Below are positions 22,120-30,609 of a stretch of 64,000 nucleotides of DNA, piece by piece (position 1 is the stretch's first letter; the number at the start of each line of letters is the position of its first letter). The notes beneath the pieces are model-generated. The model did not search any database, was not told the DNA's origin, and was given only the letters and a program-made list of their open reading frames with translations. This DNA is from DASWJZ01 sp963761005 (GTDB taxonomy: Bacteria; Pseudomonadota; Alphaproteobacteria; Rhizobiales; Afifellaceae), in the NCBI GenBank assembly GCA_963761005.1, contig CAVXFK010000010.1:83309-147308 (forward strand), written 5' to 3'. A program made the position numbers and the translations under genes.

Positions 22120-22912
22120 TACCGAACTGCGCTCGCGGCTGCGCGAGCTTGCCGCCGAGCAACGGCGCTTCGGCTATCGGCGGCTGCACGTGCTCCTGCG
22201 CCACGAGGGACGTGTCGTGAACCGCAAGAAGACACAGAGGCTCTATCGCGAGGAAGGCCTGTCGGTCCGCCGCCGGCGCGGACGCAAGCGCGCCACTGGA
22301 ACGCGCGCGCCGCTCCTCGTCGAGGTGAGGCCGAACGCGCGCTGGTCGATCGACTTTGTCCACGACCAGTTCGGCTCGGGGCGGCGCTTCCGCATCCTGA
22401 ACGTCGTCGACGACGTGACCAAGGAGTGCCTGGCGGCGATCCCGGACACCTCGATCTCAGGGCGGCGCGTGGCACGCGAGCTGAGTGACCTCATCCGCCG
22501 ACGGGGCAAGCCCGACCTCATCGTCTCGGATCATGGAACCGAGTTCACCTCGAACGCCATGCTTGCATGGACGCAGACTGCCGGCGTGTCCTGGCACTTC
22601 ATCGCCCCGGGAAAGCCAATGCAGAACGGCATTTGCGAAGCGTTCAACGGCCGCATGCGCGACGAGCTCCTGAACGAGACGATCTTCTACGATCTCGATC
22701 ACGCCCGGGCTGTCATCGCCAGATGGGCCGTCAGCTATAACCAGCGGCGTCCGCACTCCTCGCTCGGCTACCTGACGCCGGCGGCCTACGCCGCCACTTT
22801 CACCGCAACAGACGATCGGCTGCGCAACCCCGACCAGCTCCGCCGATCGCCTGTTGCTCCCTCGGCGCAAGAGCGCCAATCTCAGCCAAGGACTCTCGCG
22901 TCAGCCGGATGA
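22043..22912 (+). CDS. IS3-family OrfB (DDE integrase)
   Basis: Catalytic domain of the IS3 transposase. Motifs are WSIDFVHDQF (first Asp), LIVSDHGTEFTSNAM (second Asp) and MQNGICEAFNGRMRDELLNE (Glu, 35 residues after the second Asp region), then the tail YNQRRPHSSLGYLTP. The frame is open upstream to about 21979 (KILTPAAKRETVAYL), where the frameshift product from OrfA should join. Alone it starts at ATG 22043. Confidence 0.88.
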   Translation: MSERRACQVIRADRKMVRYRSRRPADTELRSRLRELAAEQRRFGYRRLHVLLRHEGRVVNRKKTQRLYREEGLSVRRRRGRKRATGTRAPLLVEVRPNARWSIDFVHDQFGSGRRFRILNVVDDVTKECLAAIPDTSISGRRVARELSDLIRRRGKPDLIVSDHGTEFTSNAMLAWTQTAGVSWHFIAPGKPMQNGICEAFNGRMRDELLNETIFYDLDHARAVIARWAVSYNQRRPHSSLGYLTPAAYAATFTATDDRLRNPDQLRRSPVAPSAQERQSQPRTLASAG

Positions 22913-23100
22913 CAAGCGGGGGTCACAGCAGTATGACTTCAGCTTCTTTGGCGCCGAGCTTCAAATAAAACGAGAAAACACCGCGTACACAACGCGGGAA
23001 GCGAACGAGATTGAGATTGATGTCAGAGAAGCGCCGTTCAAATTTGAAGTGCGGGGGTTTGACACGAACCGCGACCTTGTCGTGGAGGCGCAGGGGTAAG

Positions 23101-23882
23101 ATGCCGTCCATTCGAAGAAGATTTAATTCCACCCAGCGACAAAGAATCGCGCGCGATCGAGTTATTATCACCTTGGAGGAGCCCGCGGACTTTGCGTCGT
23201 ATCCGAGTGCTGCGGCAAAGGTTGATGTATCGGGCCTGCAGCTACCACCGAGTTCGCGAGTGGTGATCGAGGCCTACTATCGGAACTCGTCGATGCGTTT
23301 TGATTGTGGGACGGTGGCGAGAACCATTCAGCAGAGCCGAATGGAACTCACCGAGATTGACCGGGGGGCGCGATCCGATTTCGGCTTCTTGTGATAGACA
23401 CCGGAGGCTCCGGGAGAATACTGGCGTCCGCGGAGGGCCTCCGGCCAGCTCGCGACGATCCCGGCCCGGACAAAGAGCCCCTTTTGCCCTTACGGGAGAG
23501 CGATCTTGGTGGGGAGCTCTGGAGGGTGGATGTAGACTCTAGAGCGGGTCCGGTTCTGCTTGTTAACAACTCCGTACCTGGCCTAGCGGTCCAGCTTAGA
23601 AGATCACCCTTGATCCAAGGGCTAATTCTGCCGCAGGCGCTTCGCATCGTCCTGCAGGAGCTCAGTTCGCCTGGCGAAGACGACGATGATGACTATTGGG
23701 GTGGCGGTTGGCGTCAGTTCCTTTTGGCGATGGGGTTGCCAATCGAACCCGAGGAATCAGACGACCCAGAAGACGCACGTCGAGCTTGGGTACAGGAAGC
23801 TGTAGAGGCATTCTCGGGCGCAAAGAAGTTTGCCGAGAAGTGTCGTGGCAGTCTTCAGTCCTTGGCGAGCGGGAATGAGTAG
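23101..23882 (+). CDS. Second gene of the GHKL cassette, unknown function, split into two frames
   Basis: The first frame (23101-23394) encodes 97 residues, including VIITLEEPADFASYPSAAAK and VVIEAYYRNSSMRFDCGTVA. The second (GTG 23391 to 23882) encodes 163 residues beginning VIDTGGSGRILASAEGLRP, with DLGGELWRVDVDSRAGPVLL and a run of acidic residues EDDDDD. The frames overlap as GTGA. The phrase FGFL/VIDTGGSGRILA reads as one strand-turn-strand, so I suspect a single ancestral protein of about 260 residues with one base lost at about 23390; two coupled genes are the alternative. It starts one base after the GHKL stop and overlaps the next gene by eight bases. I do not recognise a domain. Confidence 0.65.
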
Positions 23883-24592
23883 CCCGCTCTGCCGGTTCAG
23901 CCCATCGGGCGTTGCCGCTTTTGCCGATTGGATGCGGGCGGGAGCACGCGGTGATGTGCCGCCGGATCTCTTGGGTGACCCAGCTTTTTCCACTCCGGTC
24001 GGTCAGGTAGAAGTGCCGCGCATATTGTTTCGTGACCGGTATGAGTTTGGCGTTCTTCTGAAAGAGGTTCTAGAGCCGTTAGACAGGTACGTAATTTCTT
24101 TTGATCAAGGTTTGTGGACATGGCTGGCTGCGTTTTTCTTTGAGCAGCTTGCTCCAACGACTCCTGCTGGGACACGTGAACTACGGAAAGATTACGCATA
24201 CATACTGAGTTCCAGTAGGTATTTTCGGCATCTAGTGCGGATGCCCTGGTATCTCGTGACAACGCATGGAGAGAGATCGCGGTTTCTTTTGACGTCGATA
24301 CAGGCGGCAGACGCGGCACCGCTGAGTTCGACAGAGCTACGTTCTCGACCAACTCGCGACCCGACAATTCGTGATCGCCAGCCCCACGCTAGTCGGAGCA
24401 GCCGCCCGCCTCTACTCAGACCCGAGGACGGGTCGACCCATTCGAGGCGCGGGAGCGCGGGGGCGTGGCTCGCCGCGGCGCCTCGCGATCGTTGCGAACC
24501 AGCTTTCTCTCACATATGACATCAGGGAAGTGCCGGTAGACAGGTTTATGCAAATCCTGCCGCCTGAGTTTTGGTGGGACGGACGAAGGTAG
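23875..24592 (+). CDS. Third gene of the GHKL cassette, unknown function (possibly DUF6339-like), frameshifted near 24342
   Basis: Begins MSSPLCRFSPSGVAAFADWM and continues through WTWLAAFFFEQLAP and RELRKDYAYILSSSRYFRHL to about residue 156. The +1 frame then carries VLDQLATRQFVIASPTLVG, GAGARGRGSPRRLAIVANQL and VPVDRFMQILPPEFWW, stopping at 24592. Dropping one base near 24342 gives 238 residues. The C-terminal pattern (GRPIRGAGARGRGSPRRL) recalls DUF6339 proteins, from memory and with low certainty. It has an eight-base overlap with the preceding gene. No catalytic motif is visible. Confidence 0.6.
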
Positions 24593-25159
24593 ATATCTTC
24601 TTCCGTTTTTGCAGATACCCGCTCCCACAAAGGGAGAATGTTCAGTGCCTCCTCTTCCCAGTGCACATCTCCCCTCTTATCCCCTCCCCCAAATCCCCGC
24701 GTATCATCCGCGTCACCGCTCTTCACGGAGGGACCGGATCGCGACCGGCGTTATTTCGGGAAGAGCGGGCGGCGCCGCGACGGGCCCTCCCGGAGAGGGA
24801 CGGCACGGCGAAGCCCGGAAGGGTCCCCCGAGGGCGCAAGCTCTCCGCCGGATGTTGTCGGCTGCATGGTGCTGCGGCGCCCTTTCTCGAAAGGGCCTCG
24901 AAGCAAGGAAGAGTGGACGAATCGGGTTTCGTAACCGCCGCGCGGGGCGCTTGGAGAGCGCCGCCAACAAAAGTGCCGAGGTGCTCGCAAAGCGCCCCGC
25001 TCCCTCCTCGCAAGCGAGGAGGCAAGAAGAACATAGCCTTGGGCCAGGAGGCCGCGGGAACGATGAGCCGCGTACTTTTTTGTCGTCATTGCCGGACTTG
25101 ATCCAGCAATCCATTTCGTATCCGTTTGAATGCGAGCCCGTCTGAACGCGACCGCCCGA
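24593..25159. repeat. Repeat-rich non-coding region with hairpins and one dispersed rhizobial repeat
   Basis: No convincing gene is seen. It contains several inverted repeats, for example GCCCTTT-CTCG-AAAGGGC near 24880 and the perfect 8-bp stem CCTCCTCG-CAAG-CGAGGAGG at 25003-25022. The element GTCATTGCCGGACTTGATCC at 25085 is of the same family as repeats at 45004 and 48851. This region marks the right end of the accessory segment. Confidence 0.6.
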
Positions 25160-25882
25160 TCAGCCCAGCCAGGAGACGATTCCGGTCTTCAGATCGTAGA
25201 TGGCCGCGACGATCTTCAGCGCGCCGGTGCCGACGCGCTCCGGCAGGATTGCGCCGGTGGTGGCGAGCCGCTCCGCGGTGCGGCGGGCGCTCTCCTTGGC
25301 GGCGTTGTTGACGAAATCCCCGGCCTCGCCCCTCGCCGCCAGGGCCGCCGGCACGATCGGCTCGATCATCGTCCCGATCGCGCCGGGATAGGTGGCGTTC
25401 TTGGTGACCACGTTGCAGGCGGCCGCGACCGCGCCGCAGCTCGTATGCGCCAGCACCACGATCACCGGCGCGCCGAGCACTGCCGCACCGTATTCGACCG
25501 TGCCGAGTGTCGCCGTGTCGACGAGGTTGCCGGCGTTGCGCGCGACGAAGAGCTCGCCCACGCCGTGCCCACCGAAGATCAGCTCCGGCGGAACGCGGCT
25601 GTCGGCGCAGGCGATCACCGTGGCCCAAGGCGCCTGGCCCCCCGCCACCGCGCTCCGCTGTGCTGCGAGGTCGAGCACGCAGAGCTCCGGGTCGGCGACG
25701 TAGCGGGCGTTGCCCTCATTGAGCCGCGCCAGCGCCGCCTCGGGCGAAAGCGCCGGCGCCGGGGCTTCGGCGGCAAGCGCGGCTTGCGGCGCCTGGCCGG
25801 CAGCGGTGGCGAGCAGCCCCGCGGCCCCGATCTTCAGCACATTGCGGCGGCTGATGCCCCCGCTTGCGCAATCCTGACACAT
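25160..25882 (-). CDS. Periplasmic beta-class carbonic anhydrase
   Basis: A 240-residue zinc enzyme interconverting CO2 and bicarbonate. The N-terminus has a twin-arginine signal (ISRRNVLKIGAAGLLATAAG), so it is probably exported folded to the periplasm. Zinc ligands and the catalytic dyad are visible in VIACADSRVPPE (Cys, Asp-Arg) and VLAHTSCGAV (His, Cys), with ARNAGN between them. The core genes of this class are cytoplasmic; an exported form suggests a role in periplasmic CO2 handling. It is monocistronic. Confidence 0.9.
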   Translation of the reverse strand: MCQDCASGGISRRNVLKIGAAGLLATAAGQAPQAALAAEAPAPALSPEAALARLNEGNARYVADPELCVLDLAAQRSAVAGGQAPWATVIACADSRVPPELIFGGHGVGELFVARNAGNLVDTATLGTVEYGAAVLGAPVIVVLAHTSCGAVAAACNVVTKNATYPGAIGTMIEPIVPAALAARGEAGDFVNNAAKESARRTAERLATTGAILPERVGTGALKIVAAIYDLKTGIVSWLG

Positions 25883-26021
25883 CGTTTGTCTCCCACAGCT
25901 CGCGGGCGTTCCGGTTCAACCATCCTTAACGCTGCGGCCAATCCCCGCCGGACTTCCACCGACTGTTTCCCGGGCCGTAACGCTCCGCGCGCAAGGCTTT
26001 AGCATCCGGAGGTATTTCCAA

Positions 26022-26288
26022 ATGCTTATCTCACAAACCGCGCGTCCGGCCGCGCTACTGGCCGCCCTCCTCTTCCTCGCCGCACCCGCCGCTGCGCAGG
26101 GCACGGCGGAGGAGCGATCGGCCTGCGAGAGCGACGCCTTCAAGTTCTGCTCCGCCGACATCCCGGACATCCCGAAGATCGAGTCGTGCCTTCAGAGCAA
26201 TTTGCGGGAGCTTGCGCCGGCCTGCCAGGCGGAGTTCGACGCTTCCGCCGAAAAGAAGACAAAGCTGCAGCCGGCGCATTTCCAGTAG
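26022..26288 (+). CDS. Small secreted cysteine-containing protein
   Basis: 88 residues, with a signal peptide (PAALLAALLFLAAPAAAQG) followed by a mature part of about 60 residues. The mature part has four cysteines (SACESDAFKFCSADI, ESCLQSNLRELAPACQ) spaced like two disulfide-bonded helical hairpins. Similar short exported proteins are common in Rhizobiales; their function is unknown. A GGAGG about 8 nt before the ATG supports the start. Confidence 0.75.
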   Translation: MLISQTARPAALLAALLFLAAPAAAQGTAEERSACESDAFKFCSADIPDIPKIESCLQSNLRELAPACQAEFDASAEKKTKLQPAHFQ

Positions 26289-26594
26289 GGCGTCGAAGAC
26301 CGGATGGGCTGAGCGCGGCGAACCCCGCCTGGAGGCGAGGCCCGCGCCGTCGGGCGAGGCCGGCTGGCTCGCGATCGACGTCGGGCTGCGCTAGTGGAGC
26401 CGTCGCGACGCCGGAGACACGCCCGCATTGCGCCTGCCCGCTCAAACGCCTATATCGACCCCGCTTCCGCATTTTGTTGCCTTGCTTGCTGCCCTTAGGG
26501 GGACTCTCCGGGACAACGCTGAATCGGAACGAAGCGGCCGAGCAAATCCCCGCCGGCCCGCCACGCCACAAGGCGTTTTCAAAGGAGTCAGGTC
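26289..26594. other. Region between the small secreted protein gene and the cold-shock gene
   Basis: About 300 bp with no supported gene. The part nearest 26595 is likely the promoter and long 5' leader typical of cold-shock genes, with the ribosome site AAAGGAG just before the start. I could not identify a defined thermosensor structure. Confidence 0.4.
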
Positions 26595-26798
26595 ATGCCG
26601 AAAGGCACCGTAAAATTCTTCAACGAAGCCAAAGGCTTCGGCTTCATCGCTCCGGACGACGGTGCGAAGGACGTGTTCGTGCACATCTCGGCGCTTGAGC
26701 GCTCCGGCGTCTCCTCGCTGCGAGAGGGCGACAAGGTGAGCTTTGAGGTCGTTACCGACCGCGGCAAGCCGGCCGCTTCGAACATCCGGTTGGAATAG
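26595..26798 (+). CDS. Cold-shock domain protein (CspA family)
   Basis: A 67-residue single-stranded nucleic-acid-binding OB-fold protein, acting as an RNA chaperone. RNP1 (KGFGFIAP) and RNP2 (VFVHISAL) motifs are present, and the opening MPKGTVKFFNEAKGFGF is characteristic. A strong AAGGAG precedes the start, and an intrinsic terminator follows within 30 bp, so it is transcribed alone. Confidence 0.95.
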   Translation: MPKGTVKFFNEAKGFGFIAPDDGAKDVFVHISALERSGVSSLREGDKVSFEVVTDRGKPAASNIRLE

Positions 26799-26825
26799 GC
26801 CGGGCAAGCCAGGGCCTTCTAATCC

Positions 26826-26853
26826 GCCCGGCGCCTGACCGCGCCGGGCTTTT
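26826..26853 (+). terminator. Intrinsic terminator after the cold-shock gene
   Basis: Perfect 9-bp stem GCCCGGCGC / GCGCCGGGC with a 6-nt loop (CTGACC), followed by TTTT. Confidence 0.85.
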
Positions 26854-26886
26854 GCATCGCCCCAAGCGGCGAGGAGGGAGAACGCC

Positions 26887-27108
26887 ATGGCCTTCAGGCG
26901 CCCCAACTACAATCAGCAGCGCGGCGATCGCGAGCGCATCAAGGAGCGCAAGAAGCAGGAGCGGCTCGAGCGCCGCGAGGCGGACGCAGAGAAACGCAGA
27001 GCCGAGCGCGAGAGCCTTCTCGGCCCTGACGCCGGGCGCGATGCGCCTTCGCAACAGACTGACGCGCGCGAAGCTTCCGCTTCCGACGCGCCGACGGAGA
27101 ATGAATGA
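26887..27108 (+). CDS. Small highly charged hypothetical protein
   Basis: 73 residues. The N-terminus MAFRRPNYNQQRGDRERIKE is followed by a lysine/arginine/glutamate-rich helix (KKQERLERREADAEKRRAER) that could form a coiled coil, then a disordered acidic tail. The GGAGGGAG ribosome site is good. The stop overlaps the next gene's start. Function is unknown; similar proteins are found in Rhizobiales genomes. Confidence 0.65.
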   Translation: MAFRRPNYNQQRGDRERIKERKKQERLERREADAEKRRAERESLLGPDAGRDAPSQQTDAREASASDAPTENE

Positions 27109-27389
27109 TGGCCCGCAAGAAAGACAAGGTCGACAACGGCGTCGTGCTCTTCGACGTCTTCTATGAAGACGGCAGCCGCACCTCCAATCGCAAGGTGCCG
27201 GCTGGCGATCTCGCGGGCCTCGACGGCGATGCGCCTGCCAAGACCTTCATCATGGATCAGGATCGCAAGATCGCCGAGCTCTCCGGCAAGGCCCCGCGCC
27301 CGATCAAGAGCCTGATCCGCTCCGCCGATCGTGCCCGCGCCGAGGCGTTTGCCGCCGTTCCGCGCAAGGCGCGCGACCGGGTCGGCTAG
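27105..27389 (+). CDS. Conserved hypothetical protein
   Basis: 94 residues, beginning MARKKDKVDNGVVLFDVFYED. The pattern (a strand-rich start DNGVVLFDVFYEDGSRTSNRKV, then acidic and basic helices) gives no recognised domain. It is translationally coupled to the preceding charged protein; the start can be 27105 or 27108. No signal peptide is seen. Function is unknown. Confidence 0.65.
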   Translation: MMARKKDKVDNGVVLFDVFYEDGSRTSNRKVPAGDLAGLDGDAPAKTFIMDQDRKIAELSGKAPRPIKSLIRSADRARAEAFAAVPRKARDRVG

Positions 27390-27413
27390 CCCCGGTCCGC
27401 TGAGAATGCCGGC

Positions 27414-28415
27414 TCAGTCGTAAAAGCGCGGCTTCTTCTCAAGCTTCACCTCGATCCTTTCGCCCTTTCTGAGCGCCTCTACGCCTGCCTCCGCAACCGC
27501 CTCGGCGACGTAGCCATCCCAGGCGCTGGCGCCGGTGCTTCTGCCTTCGTGGATCGCGTCTACCCAGCTCTGCAGCTCCAGCCGATAGGCGTCGGCGAAG
27601 CGGCCGCGCCAGTCGGGCGGGAAGGCTAGCGCCTCCTGCCCCTTGAGCCGCATCGCGCCGGGGTGCGGGCGCGAGAGCTCAAGCGTGCCCTGTTCGCACA
27701 CGAGCTCGCCGCGCACCTCGTAGCCGTAGGCGGCATTGATGAAGAGCTCGATGTCGGCGAATATCCCGCTCGTCGTCTCAGCGATCAGCATCAGCGGATC
27801 GTTTCGCATCACGCCCGACTTCCCCTTCGGCTTGAAGGCGGAGATCGCGACGAGTTCCTCGTCGAAGAGCCAGCGCAGGATGTCGAACTCGTGCACGGCG
27901 GAGTTGGTGATGGAATTCTCCGGCGTGAACCAGTCGGGTGCGGAGACGTTGCGATGCGCGCAGTGGATCAGAAGCGCCTCGCCGAGGTTGCCTGAACGCA
28001 ACGTCTCGCGCATCTCGACGTAGGCCGGATCGAAGCGGCGCATGAAGCCGACCTGGATCAGGTGTTTTCCGGTTTTGACCTCGGCTTCGACCGCGCGGAG
28101 ACAATCCTCCACGGTCGGCGCGAGCGGCTTCTCGCAAAGCACCGGCTTTCCGGCCTTCAGGCACGCGAGCACGTAGTTGAGATGCGTCTGGTCGGGCGAG
28201 GCGACGAGCACCGCCTCGACTTCCTTGTCGGCGATCAGTGCGTTGCCATCGACATAGTGCCGGCGCGCCGCATGGGCCTTCGCCGCCTTCTTCGCGCGAC
28301 TTTCGTCCGCGTCGGAGATCGCGACGAGGTGCGCGCCTTGCACATGGCCCGCGATGATTCGCGCGTGGTCCGCGCCCATCACGCCCGCCCCGATCACTCC
28401 GATACCCAAGCTCAT
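27414..28415 (-). CDS. Gfo/Idh/MocA-family NAD(P)-dependent oxidoreductase
   Basis: 333 residues. An N-terminal Rossmann fold (IGVIGAGVMGADHARIIAGH) is followed by the conserved EKP motif (GKPVLCEKPLAP) and a C-terminal alpha/beta domain with VGFMRRFDPAYVEM and a His-containing active-site segment SITNSAVHEFDILRWL. It resembles inositol 2-dehydrogenases, but the substrate is unassigned. The ATG at 28415 is chosen because upstream codons have no conserved content. It is divergent from the Nudix gene. Confidence 0.9.
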   Translation of the reverse strand: MSLGIGVIGAGVMGADHARIIAGHVQGAHLVAISDADESRAKKAAKAHAARRHYVDGNALIADKEVEAVLVASPDQTHLNYVLACLKAGKPVLCEKPLAPTVEDCLRAVEAEVKTGKHLIQVGFMRRFDPAYVEMRETLRSGNLGEALLIHCAHRNVSAPDWFTPENSITNSAVHEFDILRWLFDEELVAISAFKPKGKSGVMRNDPLMLIAETTSGIFADIELFINAAYGYEVRGELVCEQGTLELSRPHPGAMRLKGQEALAFPPDWRGRFADAYRLELQSWVDAIHEGRSTGASAWDGYVAEAVAEAGVEALRKGERIEVKLEKKPRFYD

Positions 28416-28522
28416 TGAATTCCCTTTCCGTTTCCGCGCCGACGGCGCACCCCCCAAACCGGCTCCCCGAAGGCCAAATCCGGGCCCATTCCTTCCGGTT
28501 CCGACTTTGTTAGAACATCCCG

Positions 28523-29002
28523 ATGCCAATTCGGAGCGCCGGAATACTCCTCTACCGCTATCAGGACGGACTGCCGCAGGTTCTGCTTGTCCATCCCGGC
28601 GGGCCTTTTTGGGCGAAAAAGGACGACGGCGCCTGGTCCATCCCGAAGGGAGTCTGCGAGGAGGGCGAGGACCCATTCGCCGCCGCGCGCCGCGAGTTCT
28701 CCGAGGAGACCGGCGCGAACCCCTCCGGTGAGGCGGCCCTCCTCGGCGACTTCCGCATGTCGAGCGGCAAGATCGTCACCGCCTACGCCATGGCTGGCGA
28801 CTTCGACCTTGTCGGCTTCAAGAGCAACATGTTCGCCATGGAGTGGCCGCCCCGCTCCGGCCGCATCGCGGAATTCCCCGAGGCCGACCGCGCCGCCTGG
28901 CTCGGCCTCGGCGACGCCGAACTCCGCATCGTGAAGGGCCAGCGCGGGATCCTTGCCGCGCTCCGCGACCGCCTGGCCGCCAAGTCGGACGACATGCGGT
29001 AG
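28523..29002 (+). CDS. NUDIX hydrolase
   Basis: A 159-residue pyrophosphohydrolase with the Nudix box GVCEEGEDPFAAARREF followed by SEETGA, matching GX5EX7REUXEEXGU. It begins MPIRSAGILLYRYQDGLPQVLLVHPGGPFWAKKDDGAW in segments typical of AP4A/NTP-type Nudix enzymes. The substrate is unknown. It stands alone between a divergent oxidoreductase and corA. Confidence 0.9.
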   Translation: MPIRSAGILLYRYQDGLPQVLLVHPGGPFWAKKDDGAWSIPKGVCEEGEDPFAAARREFSEETGANPSGEAALLGDFRMSSGKIVTAYAMAGDFDLVGFKSNMFAMEWPPRSGRIAEFPEADRAAWLGLGDAELRIVKGQRGILAALRDRLAAKSDDMR

Positions 29003-29078
29003 GTTTTCCAAACCGCCATGGCCCTGATAAAATAACGAACTAGCGTGAGCGGTTGTCGGCTTCTCCTGGGTGACGCGC

Positions 29079-30101
29079 ATGGCCGTTGAGCGCATCGATC
29101 CTGTGTCCGAAGGCGTTTCGTCCCCGCCCCCCGGCCTCGTCGCCGCGGGCGTCTATGCGGGCGGCCGCCGCCTGCGCGACATTTCGTTGGATGAGGCCGG
29201 CGCCTGGTCGCGGCGCCCGGGCCACCTCGTCTGGATAGGGCTCTACGAGCCGGGACCCGAGCTCCTGCGCCGCGTGCTGCAGCAGTTCACTGTGCACGAG
29301 ATGGCGATCGAGGATGCCGGGCGACCACATCGTCGGCCGAAAGTGGAGGAGTACGGCAACGCGCTTTTCATCGTCGCCCGCACCGCGCAGCTCATTGAGG
29401 GTGGCCGCGTCGCTTTCGGCGAGACGCAGCTCTTCGTCGGCCGCGGCTACGTGGTCTCGGTGCGCTACGGGGCGTCCAACACCTACTCAGCCGTTCGCAA
29501 GCACTGCGAAGCCCGTCCGACCGCCCTCGCCAACGGCGAGGACTACATCCTCTACGCCATTCTCGACTTCATCGTTTCCAACTACGTCTCCGTCATCGCG
29601 GCGATCCACGCGGAGATCGACGAGATCGAGGACAAGGTCTTCGCCGCCGAGATCTCGGACGAGGCCGTCGAGCGGCTCTACACGCTCCGCCGCGACCTCC
29701 TGAAGCTCAGGAGCTCCGCCGTTCCGCTGATCGAGGTGTGCCGCCGCATCGAGCATTCCCATGCGCGCCCGCTTGAGCCGTCCGTCGCGTCGCTTTTCCG
29801 CGACGTGACAGACAGCGTGCACCACATCCAGGAAGAGATTGATTCGCTGCGCGAGGTCCTCGCCTTCGCGTTCGAGGCGAGCCTGATGGCAGCGCAGATG
29901 CAGCAGGCGCACATCACGCGGCGGCTCGCCGCGTGGGCCGCGATCCTGGCCGTTCCGACCGCGGTCGCCGGCATCTACGGGATGAACTTCATCGACATGC
30001 CGGAGCTTCACTGGCGATTCGGCTATTTCGCCGTGCTCGGCGTCGTCGTGGCCGTTTGCGGGGTGCTCTACTGGCGCTTCCGCAAGCACGGCTGGCTCTA
30101 G
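29079..30101 (+). CDS. corA: CorA-family magnesium/divalent cation transporter
   Basis: 340 residues. A large cytoplasmic N-terminal domain and long helix (SVIAAIHAEIDEIEDKVFAAE, EEIDSLREVLAFAFEASL) precede two C-terminal membrane helices. The signature YGMNF is in the first (AILAVPTAVAGIYGMNF), with the second ending WRFRKHGWL. The ATG at 29079 is preferred over a GTG nine bases upstream. Transports Mg2+ (or Ni2+/Co2+) across the inner membrane as a pentamer. Confidence 0.93.
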   Translation: MAVERIDPVSEGVSSPPPGLVAAGVYAGGRRLRDISLDEAGAWSRRPGHLVWIGLYEPGPELLRRVLQQFTVHEMAIEDAGRPHRRPKVEEYGNALFIVARTAQLIEGGRVAFGETQLFVGRGYVVSVRYGASNTYSAVRKHCEARPTALANGEDYILYAILDFIVSNYVSVIAAIHAEIDEIEDKVFAAEISDEAVERLYTLRRDLLKLRSSAVPLIEVCRRIEHSHARPLEPSVASLFRDVTDSVHHIQEEIDSLREVLAFAFEASLMAAQMQQAHITRRLAAWAAILAVPTAVAGIYGMNFIDMPELHWRFGYFAVLGVVVAVCGVLYWRFRKHGWL

Positions 30102-30363
30102 GAAGAAGACACCGCCTAAGCCTCCCTGCCCCCAGTTACCTGTGGACTAACGCCTGCCGCTTCGGCCGGCAGATGGCGCCCCGAACGGCGGCAATCCGGC
30201 CGAAAGCGTGGCAAAGTTACTGAAATATTAAGCCCTTTTGACTTCGCGGCATTGCAGCCATGCGTTTGTTGCACTGCACAATGGAGACGCCCCTGACTAT
30301 ATCGCGAGGTGACCGCAGGACCTGCGGGCGCCTGCCAAAGGGCAGGCAAGGAAGGACAGAGAC

Positions 30364-30525
30364 ATGTCGCAGACAAACAACACCATCTACGGGCGCTTCC
30401 GCCGCTGGCGGCGTTATCGTGAGACCGTCCGCGAGCTGCAGGGGCTCTCAAGCCGCGAGCTCTCCGACCTCGGAATCAGCCGCGTCGACATCGGCAGACT
30501 GGCACGTGAGGCCGCGCGCCTCTAG
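30364..30525 (+). CDS. DUF1127 small protein
   Basis: A 53-residue arginine-rich protein: MSQTNNTIYGRFRRWRRYRE, then the conserved DUF1127 core RELQGLSSRELSDLGISRVDIGRLAREA. In other alphaproteobacteria small DUF1127 proteins have been linked to RNA binding, phosphate/carbon metabolism and stress responses. An intrinsic terminator follows. Confidence 0.88.
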   Translation: MSQTNNTIYGRFRRWRRYRETVRELQGLSSRELSDLGISRVDIGRLAREAARL

Positions 30526-30558
30526 GCCAGCGGAAGCCACCACCAATGCCAACGAACA

Positions 30559-30590
30559 GGCCGGGGGCGCCAGTCGCCCACCGGCCTTTT
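30559..30590 (+). terminator. Intrinsic terminator after the DUF1127 gene
   Basis: GGCCGG-g-GGGCG, loop CCAGT, CGCCC-a-CCGGCC forms an 11-pair stem with one internal mismatch, followed by TTTTCATTT. Confidence 0.8.
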
Positions 30591-30609
30591 CATTTCGCGA
30601 AGGCGCGCT

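Larger units (their letters stand above)
21663..22930 (+). mobile_element. IS3-family element (IS407-like), 1268 bp
   Basis: Perfect 15-bp terminal inverted repeats TGCTGTGACCCCCGC, with TG...CA ends, are flanked by the 4-bp direct repeat GTAT (21659-21662 and 22931-22934). The element carries orfA and orfB of the IS3 type. It interrupts the GHKL ATPase gene a second time; removal with one GTAT restores the frame (SQYDFSFFG). Confidence 0.94.
19540..23099 (+). pseudogene. GHKL (MORC/MutL-like) ATPase gene split by two insertion sequences
   Basis: Three coding pieces (19540-20173, 21016-21662, 22935-23099) join perfectly in frame when both insertions and one copy of each target duplication are removed, giving a 481-residue protein. 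The first piece has the Bergerat-fold boxes: N-box ALIRETIQNSTDA (about residues 31-44), G1 LTIEDFGTTGL (about 98) and G2 GSKGGRWGLGKLVF (about 133). The C-terminal part is unrecognised. Such ATPases occur beside restriction or antiphage genes (MORC-like and Mza-type loci), so a defence role is plausible but unproven. It is the first gene of a three-gene cassette, with the next ATG one base after its stop. Codon use is less GC-rich than the core genes. Confidence 0.8.
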
